In this document: piece by piece, positions 53,655-60,806 of the stretch | How positions within the stretch are numbered: position 1 is the first letter of the stretch | How the letters are laid out: each line of letters starts with the position of its first letter | DNA from: Trinickia terrae | GTDB taxonomy: Bacteria; Pseudomonadota; Gammaproteobacteria; Burkholderiales; Burkholderiaceae | Length of the DNA: 64,000 nt | Direction of reading: 5' to 3' | NCBI RefSeq assembly: GCF_005144415.1 | Contig: NZ_SWJE01000008.1 | Span: forward strand, 372,001 to 436,000 | The notes under the pieces: generated by a model | Database searches by the model: none | What the model saw: the letters and a program-made list of their open reading frames with translations, nothing else | What the model was told of the DNA's origin: nothing | Program-made: the position numbers and the translations under genes

Positions 53655-54098
53655 ATGGCTTCGCACATGATCAGTCTCGACGACGTCGACCGTCAGCTCA
53701 TCGCCTTGCTGCGCGACAACGCACGCATGTCCGTCGTGGAACTCGCCCGGCGCCTGAAGGTTGCGCGCGCAACGGTGCAGAACCGGCTGACGCGCCTGGA
53801 AACGGGCGGCGTGATCGTCGGCTATACGGTGCGCTTGAAGCCGGCGGCGGAAGCGCATCGTATTCGCGCGCTGATGTCGATCGCGGTGCAGGGCAACCGC
53901 GGGCCCGAAGTCGTCAAGGTGCTGCGCGGCCATCCGAACGTCACGACGATTCACAGCACCAACGGGCGATGGGATCTCATTGCGGAGTTGCAGTCGGATT
54001 CGCTCGAGAGCTTCGATCGCGTGCTTGGTGCGATTCGCCTGATCGACGGCATCGCCAATACCGAAACCAGCATCCTGCTTTCGACGCACAAGGCGTGA
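53655..54098 (+). CDS. Lrp/AsnC-family regulator
   Basis: A 147-residue regulator with an N-terminal helix-turn-helix (about residues 8-58; DVDRQLIALLRDNARMSVVE then LARRLKVARATVQNR) and a C-terminal RAM ligand domain (SIAVQGNRGPEVVKVLRG). ATGs at 53655 and 53667 are possible starts. Divergent from ocd-ctlX, so ornithine, arginine or citrulline is the probable effector. It converges with the MFS gene, 26 bases apart. Confidence 0.88.
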   Translation: MASHMISLDDVDRQLIALLRDNARMSVVELARRLKVARATVQNRLTRLETGGVIVGYTVRLKPAAEAHRIRALMSIAVQGNRGPEVVKVLRGHPNVTTIHSTNGRWDLIAELQSDSLESFDRVLGAIRLIDGIANTETSILLSTHKA

Positions 54099-54124
54099 GC
54101 CTGCCGCGCGGCCTGCGCGAAAGC

Positions 54125-55429
54125 CTACGTTTCGAGCTCCGCCCCGCGCGTCTCGGGCAACGTCAGCGCTGCAAGAATCACAATGCCGTATGCCGCCGCC
54201 GCAAACGTGCCGATCGCGATGCCGAGCGACATTTTCTGCGCGACAAAGCCGATCAGGAACGGAAAAGTCGCCCCTGCCGCGCGCCCGAAGTTGTAGCAGA
54301 AGCCTTGCCCTGAGCCGCGGATGCGTGTCGGGAACAGCTCGGTCATGAACGCGCCCATGCCGGCGAAGATCCCCGAGGCGAAGAACCCGAGCGGAAAGCC
54401 GAGCACGAGCAGCATGCCGTTGCTCATCGGCATGCGGGTGTAGACGAGCGCGATCACCGTCGAGCCGAGCGAGTACGCGATGAAGTTGAACTTGCGGCCG
54501 ATGCGGTCGCTCAGATACGCCCCGCATAGATAGCCCGCGTAGGAGCCCGCGATGACGACGGCAAGATAGCCGCCGGTGCCGACCACACTCAGGTGACGCT
54601 CGGTCTTCAGATAGGTCGGCAGCCACGTCGTGATCGCGTAGTAGCCGCCTTGCGCGCCGATGGCGAGGATGGCGGTGCGCAGCGTCGTGAACCAGACGCC
54701 GGGGCCGAAGATCTCGAGGAACGAGCCCGATGCGCCGGCTTCGGTTTCGCGCGCTTTTTGCTGACGGTGAACCTCCGGTTCCTCGACGAAGCGCCGGATG
54801 AAGATCACGAACGGCGCGGGCAGCACGCCGAGCGCGAAGAGCGCGCGCCAGGCGGTCTCGGGCGGCAGCAGCGAGAACACCAGCGTATAGAGTCCGGCCG
54901 ATACGGCCCAGCCGATCGCCCAGCCCGCCTGCACCATGCCTACCGCCTTGCCGCGGTCGCGCGGCCGGATCACCTCGCCGATCAGCACCGCGCCCGCCGT
55001 CCACTCGCCGCCGAAGCCGAAGCCCATCAGGCCGCGCGCGATCAGCAACTGGCCGTAGTTCTGCGCGAACGCGCAGGCGAGCGTGAAGAACGCGAACCAC
55101 AGGATCGTGATCTGCAGCGTCTTCACGCGGCCGATGCGGTCCGACAGGATGCCGGCAAGCCAGCCGCCCACTGCCGAGGTCAGCAGCGTGACCGTGCCGA
55201 TCAGGCCGGCTTCTCCTTTGGTCAGGCTCCAGGCGGCCATCAGCGCGGGGATCGTGAAGCTCAGGAACTGCGTGTCCATGGCGTCGAGCGCGTAGCCGAT
55301 CTTGCAGCTCCAGAAGGCGCGCCGCTCGCTGGCATTGGTGTGCCGGTACCAGTCGAACATGCCGCCGCGCGCCGTGCCGGCGCTGCCGTCGTCGAGCGTC
55401 TTGTCTGCGAATTGCGTTTCCGTGTTCAT
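54125..55429 (-). CDS. MFS transporter, metabolite:H+ symporter type
   Basis: A 434-residue transporter with twelve predicted helices. FWSCKIGYALDAMDTQFLSF in helix 1, LSDRIGRVKTLQI in loop 2-3, GFGFGGEWTAGAVLIGEVI in helix 4-5 and LSDRIGRKFNFIAY in loop 8-9 are typical of the sialic-acid/carboxylate (SHS-AAHS-like) families. GGGAGG precedes the ATG at 55429. It is downstream of the DUF1445 gene in the same direction, separated by one palindromic element; a carboxylic or amino acid is a reasonable substrate. Confidence 0.88.
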   Translation of the reverse strand: MNTETQFADKTLDDGSAGTARGGMFDWYRHTNASERRAFWSCKIGYALDAMDTQFLSFTIPALMAAWSLTKGEAGLIGTVTLLTSAVGGWLAGILSDRIGRVKTLQITILWFAFFTLACAFAQNYGQLLIARGLMGFGFGGEWTAGAVLIGEVIRPRDRGKAVGMVQAGWAIGWAVSAGLYTLVFSLLPPETAWRALFALGVLPAPFVIFIRRFVEEPEVHRQQKARETEAGASGSFLEIFGPGVWFTTLRTAILAIGAQGGYYAITTWLPTYLKTERHLSVVGTGGYLAVVIAGSYAGYLCGAYLSDRIGRKFNFIAYSLGSTVIALVYTRMPMSNGMLLVLGFPLGFFASGIFAGMGAFMTELFPTRIRGSGQGFCYNFGRAAGATFPFLIGFVAQKMSLGIAIGTFAAAAYGIVILAALTLPETRGAELET

Positions 55430-55491
55430 GATGCCTCCCGCTGGGCCGCCCCGAGGGAGGCATCGGCCCCCTTGGGGGGCGCTTTGCATGG

Positions 55492-55525
55492 GACCGGAGT
55501 AACCGCTAAAGCGGTAACTCCGGTC
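55492..55525. repeat. 34-nt palindromic element, copy D
   Basis: Arms GACCGGAGT and ACTCCGGTC around CCGCTAAAGCGG; 34 bases, preceded by CATGG and followed by CGACAG. It sits in the 157-base gap between the DUF1445 and MFS genes. Confidence 0.75.
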
Positions 55526-55586
55526 GACAGCGAACAAGAGTGAGCGTGGGGGTGGTTCATTTGTTTCTCCGGGAAGTGATGGCCGT

Positions 55587-56357
55587 TCACAGCACGGCGA
55601 GCGTGGCGTTGGGGATGTCGGTGACGAGCATGTGGCCGGGCCGGTGCGCGATCGCGAACGGCAGCCGCGCACTCTCGATCGCGCTCTGGGGCGTCACGCC
55701 GCAGGCCCAAAACACCGGCAGCTCGTGCTCGTGGATCGATACCGCGTCGCCGTAGTCGGGGCTCGACAGGTCCTCGATGCCGATCGCCGCCGGACTGCCG
55801 AGATGCACGGGCGCGCCGTGCACCGACGGAAACCGGCTCGTGACCTGCACGGCGCGAATCGCATGGGCGCCGCTCATTGGCCGCATCGACACGACCAGCT
55901 GCCCGCCGAACGGCCCTGCCGCGTGATTGGGAATCGCGGTGCGGTACATCGGCACGGTGACGCCTTCGTCGACGTGGCGCAGCGGAACGCGTTCGCGCGC
56001 GAGCATCTGCTCGAACGAGAACGAGCAGCCGATCGCGAACACGACGAGATCGTCGCGCCACAGCTCGCGGATGTCATCGGGCTGGTCGCTCAGCTCGCCG
56101 TCGCGATAGACGTTGTAGCCGGGCACATCGGTGCGGATGTCGAGGTCGCGGCCGAGCTGGGGAATCTCGAACTGCCCCGGCTCGCCGACGGCTAGCAGCG
56201 GGCACGCCTTCGGGTTGCGCACGCAAAAGCGCAGGAAGTCTTCGGCGTAGGCGCTTGGCAGGATCGCGAGATTGGCCTGCGCGTACTCGCCGCATTGGCC
56301 CGCGGTCGAGCCGGTGAAGCGCTTGCTGCGGACCTGCTCGCGAAAGGTGCTTGGCAT
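55587..56357 (-). CDS. DUF1445 family putative hydro-lyase (D-glutamate cyclase-like)
   Basis: A 256-residue protein with the family's [11 protein letters not shown]-like start ([20 protein letters not shown]), [22 protein letters not shown] and the late [12 protein letters not shown] and ITHRPGHM-like [10 protein letters not shown] motifs. Members are annotated as hydro-lyases; mammalian relatives turn D-glutamate into 5-oxoproline. With an MFS transporter downstream and a divergent LysR gene it makes a small catabolic unit. The glutamate/5-oxoproline link to the pxp cluster 15 kb away is suggestive only. Confidence 0.88.
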   Translation of the reverse strand: MPSTFREQVRSKRFTGSTAGQCGEYAQANLAILPSAYAEDFLRFCVRNPKACPLLAVGEPGQFEIPQLGRDLDIRTDVPGYNVYRDGELSDQPDDIRELWRDDLVVFAIGCSFSFEQMLARERVPLRHVDEGVTVPMYRTAIPNHAAGPFGGQLVVSMRPMSGAHAIRAVQVTSRFPSVHGAPVHLGSPAAIGIEDLSSPDYGDAVSIHEHELPVFWACGVTPQSAIESARLPFAIAHRPGHMLVTDIPNATLAVL

Positions 56358-56446
56358 GGCTGGGGTTCCCGTCGTGATGTCGATGGAGGGCAGGTTAGGA
56401 TCGACAAAATTGCGGCGCCAGCGAGTAATTCATGCTGCCGGTGTCA

Positions 56447-56561
56447 AGGTTTTCTTAACGCTCGGATCAGGGTTATCACGTAACGCAAGGGGGATTTTTC
56501 GGCGCGCGGATACGCGTTGCGCCATGCGTCGTTCATGCACCCGCAGGTTTTTTTAACGCTC
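56447..56561. promoter_or_regulatory. Pair of near-identical 17-base direct repeats
   Basis: AGGTTTTCTTAACGCTC (56447-56463) and AGGTTTTTTTAACGCTC (56545-56561) differ at one base and start 98 bases apart, in the region between the divergent DUF1445 and LysR genes. They may be LysR recognition sites or part of duplicated promoters. Confidence 0.4.
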
Positions 56562-56607
56562 ATAATCGCGGCATGCGCGGTAGCCGCCGCACGCCTCAGA
56601 CGCCCGC

Positions 56608-57540
56608 ATGAACACACGCTTCCTCGAAACCTTCATCACGCTCGCCCAGCTCGAAAGTTTCCGGGCGACCGCGCGCGTCCTGCACGCCACGCCCGCGGCG
56701 GTGTCGCTGCGTATCCGCTCGCTCGAAGATGAACTGAAGACCGAGCTCGTCGACCGCTCTTCGGCGAAGTTCAGGCTGACGCCGTCGGGGCAGAGCCTGC
56801 TCGGGCTCGCGAAGAACGTCGTCGATGCGGCGCGGGCGCTGCGCGAAGCGGCAGGGCGGGAGGTCGTGGTGGGCGGCAAGCTCCGGCTGGGCGTCATCGA
56901 GACGGTCGTGCACAGCTGGCTTGCGCACTACATCACCGAGCTCAATGCGAGCTTTCCGAAACTCGAGGTGGACCTGACGGTCGATTCGAGCGCGGTGCTG
57001 CAACGCAGGCTGCTCGCCGGCGAACTGGATCTCGCGATACGGGTCGAGGGGATCGACAGCACGAAGATCGTATCGAGCGCCGTCGCGAGCTATCCGGTCC
57101 GCTGGATCGCGAAGCGCGGCCTGCTCGCGAAGCGCGCGCAAGGGCTCGCCCAGCGCGTGCTGGCGCGCCCGGTGCTGACCTTCGGACGCGGCACCGCGCC
57201 GCAAGTCGCGCTCGACAGCCTCGTCCAGACGCTCGCGCGGCAGGCGGGCGTGCCCATCGAGCAGACGCGCATCACGTGCTCGCCGTCGGTGGCCGCGATC
57301 GTGCAGCTGGTGCGCGACGGCTACGGCGTGGCGGCCATTCCGGGCCTGTTCGTCGCCGATGCGCTCGCGAGCGGCGAGTTCGTCGCGCTGCCGCTCAAGC
57401 CGTTGCCGCCGCCGATCGTCGTGTCGCTGTGCATGCCGATCGACGCGAACCCGACGATCCACGCCGCCGCCAATGCCGCAAAGGTGGCCTGCTCGGCGTA
57501 TTGCCAGGCGTGGCGCAAGGACATGGTCGAGGCGCTGTGA
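56608..57540 (+). CDS. LysR-family regulator
   Basis: A 310-residue LysR protein: winged helix at about residues 3-60 (RFLETFITLAQLESFRATAR then LHATPAAVSLRIRSLE), effector domain starting GGKLRLGVIETVVHSWL and ending in LVRDGYGVAAIPGLFV. It is divergent from the DUF1445-MFS genes, which it probably regulates through the repeats in between. Confidence 0.87.
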   Translation: MNTRFLETFITLAQLESFRATARVLHATPAAVSLRIRSLEDELKTELVDRSSAKFRLTPSGQSLLGLAKNVVDAARALREAAGREVVVGGKLRLGVIETVVHSWLAHYITELNASFPKLEVDLTVDSSAVLQRRLLAGELDLAIRVEGIDSTKIVSSAVASYPVRWIAKRGLLAKRAQGLAQRVLARPVLTFGRGTAPQVALDSLVQTLARQAGVPIEQTRITCSPSVAAIVQLVRDGYGVAAIPGLFVADALASGEFVALPLKPLPPPIVVSLCMPIDANPTIHAAANAAKVACSAYCQAWRKDMVEAL

Positions 57541-57702
57541 GCCGCCCGCCGTCAACCCCCGTCAGCCACCCGTCGCCGATCCGCGGAACAGCAGGGCGCA
57601 TGGGGCTCATTTCCGGCCGCTGGCGCGCTGCGGGCTGTCGTAAGCTGGGTGTCCGCTCATGCCGTCCGTCCACCAACCAGTCGATCCCCGCCCAGCCAAT
57701 CC

Positions 57703-59877
57703 GTGACCTCTTTATCGACAGAAGCCTCTTCCAGCCAACACCGGCTCCAATCGGCGGCCACCCTCTGCTCGACCGGCGGGTTCGCGGACGCCTTGGCGAT
57801 GCTGCAGCCCTTGCTGGGGTCGCCCGCTCAGAACGCGGCGGACGACTTCGCCGAGGCGTCCAACATCGCCGCCGTCTGCGCGCTCGGACTGGATCGCGTG
57901 GCAGATGCGGAACACCATTGGCGCGGCGCTATCGCGGCCAGGCCCGATTTCGTCGAAGCCTTCAACAACCTTGGCATCCTGCTCATGCGCCTCGGGCGCT
58001 TGTCCGAAGCCGAGGCGATCTATCGCCGGTTGCTGGCCATCCGCCCCGATCAGGCTGAGGCTCACAACAACCTCGGCGCGGTGCTCGCCGGCCTGCGTCG
58101 CCTTGACGAGGCGTTGACCGCCTACCGGCAGGCGATCGCCCTCAATCCCGGTTACGCCCAAGCCCACTACAACCTTGGCCTCGCCCTCTACGGCGCCCGG
58201 CGCCTGGCCAAAGCCGAAGAGGCGTTTCGGCAAGCGCTGGCGGCGCAGCCCGATTGCGCCGAGGCCTGCAACAATCTCGGCAACGTGCTCGAGGCGCAAG
58301 GCCGCCTGCCCGAAGCGGAGGCCGCATACAGTCAGGCGATCGAGATTCGCCCGCGCTATCCCGAGGCTCTCAACAATCTCGGCAACCTGCTCGTCGCGCT
58401 CGACCGTCATGCCGAGGCGGAGCTGGCCTGCCGCCTCGCGATCGCGGTGCGAGCCGACTGCGCGGAAGCGCACAACAGCCTCGGCGTCGTTCTCGCCAAG
58501 CTCAAGCGCTTGCCCGAAGCCGAAGCGGCCTATCGCCAGGCGCTCGCGATCCGTCCGGACTACGCCGAGGCGCACTACAACCTCGGCATTGCGCTGCGCA
58601 CGCTCGACCGGCTATCCGAGGCCGAGGCGGCCTACCGCCAGGCGCTCGCGATTCGCCCTGACAGCGTCGAAGCGCTCAACAACCTCGGCAGCGTGCTGCA
58701 GGCGTTCGATCGCCTGCCCGAAGCCGCCGACGTGTATCGCCAGGCGATCGCCATCCGCGAGGATCTGGCCGAGGCTCATCAGAATCTCGGCAACGTGCTC
58801 AAGGAGCTCGGTCAACATTCCGGCGCAGAGGCCGCGTACCGGCGCGCCATCGCCATCCGCGCCAATTATGGCGACGCCAACTTCGGCCTCGCGACGCTGC
58901 TGCTCGGCACGGGGCGCTTCGAGGAAGGCTGGCGGCTCTACGAGTGCCGCTACGAACAGCCTGGCTTCGTGCATCACCAGACCCGGGAGATGCTGAACTG
59001 TCCGCAGTGGCAAGGCGAAGCGCTGGCGGGCAAGTCGCTGCTGGTCTGGCAGGAGGACGGCCTCGGCGACATGATCCAGTTCGGCCGCTACCTGGCGCCG
59101 CTCAAGGCGCAAGGCGCGGCGCACGTCGCGCTGGCGTGCGCGCCCTCGCTGCGCAGGCTGTTCGGCTCGCTCGATTGCGTCGATGCCGTGCTCGACCACA
59201 ACACGGCGCTGGTCCGCTCGCCGCAATACGACTGCTGGACGAGCCTGCTGAGCGCGCCGCACCGCCTGGGCACGACCATCGACACCATCCCCGACGCCGT
59301 CTACCTGAAGCCCGAGCCGTCGCTCGCCGAAAGCTGGCGCGCACGGCTCGCGGCGCTTCCGGCCGGACTTCGCATCGGGCTCGTCTGGAAGGGCAACCCC
59401 AAGCACCACAACGACGCGAACCGCTCGCTTCCGTCGCTCGCCGTGCTCGCGCCGCTGTGGAGCGTGCCGGGCGTGAGCTTCGTCAGCCTGCAGAAAGGGC
59501 AGGGCGAAGACGAAGCGCACGATCCGCCGCCGGGCCAACCGCTGCTCCATCTCGGCTCGGACGCGACGGACTTCGCCGACACCGCTGCGATCGTCGGCGA
59601 GCTCGATCTCGTGATCAGCGTCGACACCTCGACCGCGCACATGGCCGCATCGCTCGGCAAGCCCTGCTGGGTGCTGCTGCCTGGGCAGGACGTCGACTGG
59701 CGCTGGATGCGCGGCCGCGCGGACTCCCCCTGGTACCCGGGCACGCTGCGCCTGTTTTGGCAGGCGGCGCACGAAACGTGGCCCGCGGTCGTCGAGCGCG
59801 TGCGCGAATCCCTACAAAGTTTTCAGGCGAACGACAGCGCCGACGCCCTCGCGTCAAAAAAAATTCATATAACGTAG
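57703..59877 (+). CDS. TPR protein with GT9-like glycosyltransferase domain
   Basis: A protein of about 724 residues. Residues about 80-400 hold at least nine 34-residue TPR units with the AEAHNNLGxxLxxLxRLxEA pattern. The C-terminal 300 residues read LVWQEDGLGDMIQFGRYL, GLVWKGNPKHHND and SVDTSTAHMAASLGKPCWVL, the marks of a GT-B/heptosyltransferase-like fold. Such fusions modify proteins or surface glycans. The start is uncertain: GTG at 57703 is chosen, GTG at 57649 is possible, neither with a ribosome site. The repeats are nearly identical, so recombination within the gene is likely. Confidence 0.78.
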   Translation: MTSLSTEASSSQHRLQSAATLCSTGGFADALAMLQPLLGSPAQNAADDFAEASNIAAVCALGLDRVADAEHHWRGAIAARPDFVEAFNNLGILLMRLGRLSEAEAIYRRLLAIRPDQAEAHNNLGAVLAGLRRLDEALTAYRQAIALNPGYAQAHYNLGLALYGARRLAKAEEAFRQALAAQPDCAEACNNLGNVLEAQGRLPEAEAAYSQAIEIRPRYPEALNNLGNLLVALDRHAEAELACRLAIAVRADCAEAHNSLGVVLAKLKRLPEAEAAYRQALAIRPDYAEAHYNLGIALRTLDRLSEAEAAYRQALAIRPDSVEALNNLGSVLQAFDRLPEAADVYRQAIAIREDLAEAHQNLGNVLKELGQHSGAEAAYRRAIAIRANYGDANFGLATLLLGTGRFEEGWRLYECRYEQPGFVHHQTREMLNCPQWQGEALAGKSLLVWQEDGLGDMIQFGRYLAPLKAQGAAHVALACAPSLRRLFGSLDCVDAVLDHNTALVRSPQYDCWTSLLSAPHRLGTTIDTIPDAVYLKPEPSLAESWRARLAALPAGLRIGLVWKGNPKHHNDANRSLPSLAVLAPLWSVPGVSFVSLQKGQGEDEAHDPPPGQPLLHLGSDATDFADTAAIVGELDLVISVDTSTAHMAASLGKPCWVLLPGQDVDWRWMRGRADSPWYPGTLRLFWQAAHETWPAVVERVRESLQSFQANDSADALASKKIHIT

Positions 59878-60011
59878 AGCAAATCCCCGCTCAAGAAGCG
59901 CAGCGCTTTGCCGATAATGCGTGAGCGGTTTTTTGCCGACGAAAAGGCCTATTCACCGCACGCAGTACCCATTCGCCGTGCCGTTTTTCACTTTTTCCAC
60001 GAGGGAACACT

Positions 60012-60806
60012 GTGATTCGATACGGTATTGCCGGCTTGCTGCTGGCGCTCGGCCTCGCCGGCAACGCGGCGGCGGGCGGCCCCGACTGCTCGCGCCCCTA
60101 CACCCTGGCGCTGCACGATCACGGCCTGCTCTATTCGGTCGACACCGATACCGGCATCGACAAGGATTTCGCGGACGAGCTCATTCGCCGCAGTGGCTGC
60201 AAGGTCAACGTGAGCCTGATGTCGCGCGCGCGGATCTGGAAGCTGATCGAATCGGGCGCGCTCGATTTCAGCCTATCGGGCATCGCCAACGACGAGCGCA
60301 ACCGGTACGCCTCCTTCGCCTGGTATTTCAGCGACAAATACTATTTGCTCGTGCGCAAGGATTCCGGCATCCGCAAGATGTCCGATTTCGAGCACAACGA
60401 CCAGTTCGCGCTCGGCGTGATCCGCAGCTTCCGCTATAGCGACTCGGCCAACCAGCTCGTCGACAAGCTCGCGGCCGAGAACCGCGTGAGTCAGGCGGGC
60501 GGCCTCGAGCCGCTCTACAAGGCGCTGATCGCGGGCAGCATCCAGGGCATGATCATCGAGCCGTTCGACTACCCGGCGATCGACGAGAAGCGCATCAGCG
60601 ACGTCACCAACATCGTCGAATTGAACGACCCGGCGATTCCGCACGGGCTCATCATGTCGAAGAAGGCGCTCTCGCCCGAAGAGCAGCAGAAGTGGCGCGA
60701 CCTCGTGAACGCGATGCGCGCCGACGGCACCGTGCGCCGGATCTTCCGGAAATACTTCAAACCCGACCTGGCCGATTCCATGGTCGACGTCCAGCTGCCG
60801 CCGTGA
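60012..60806 (+). CDS. Periplasmic family-3 substrate-binding protein
   Basis: A 264-residue exported protein with a signal peptide (ends NAAAGG) and the two-lobe amino-acid-binding fold: KDFADELIRRSGCKVNVSLM, RARIWKLIESGALDFSLSGI (R and D contacts) and the later AGSIQGMIIEPFDYPAI. No permease or ATPase is near. Its stop overlaps the start of the c-di-GMP gene (GTGA), which suggests it serves as a sensor protein rather than a transporter part. Start is the GTG at 60012. Confidence 0.85.
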   Translation: MIRYGIAGLLLALGLAGNAAAGGPDCSRPYTLALHDHGLLYSVDTDTGIDKDFADELIRRSGCKVNVSLMSRARIWKLIESGALDFSLSGIANDERNRYASFAWYFSDKYYLLVRKDSGIRKMSDFEHNDQFALGVIRSFRYSDSANQLVDKLAAENRVSQAGGLEPLYKALIAGSIQGMIIEPFDYPAIDEKRISDVTNIVELNDPAIPHGLIMSKKALSPEEQQKWRDLVNAMRADGTVRRIFRKYFKPDLADSMVDVQLPP

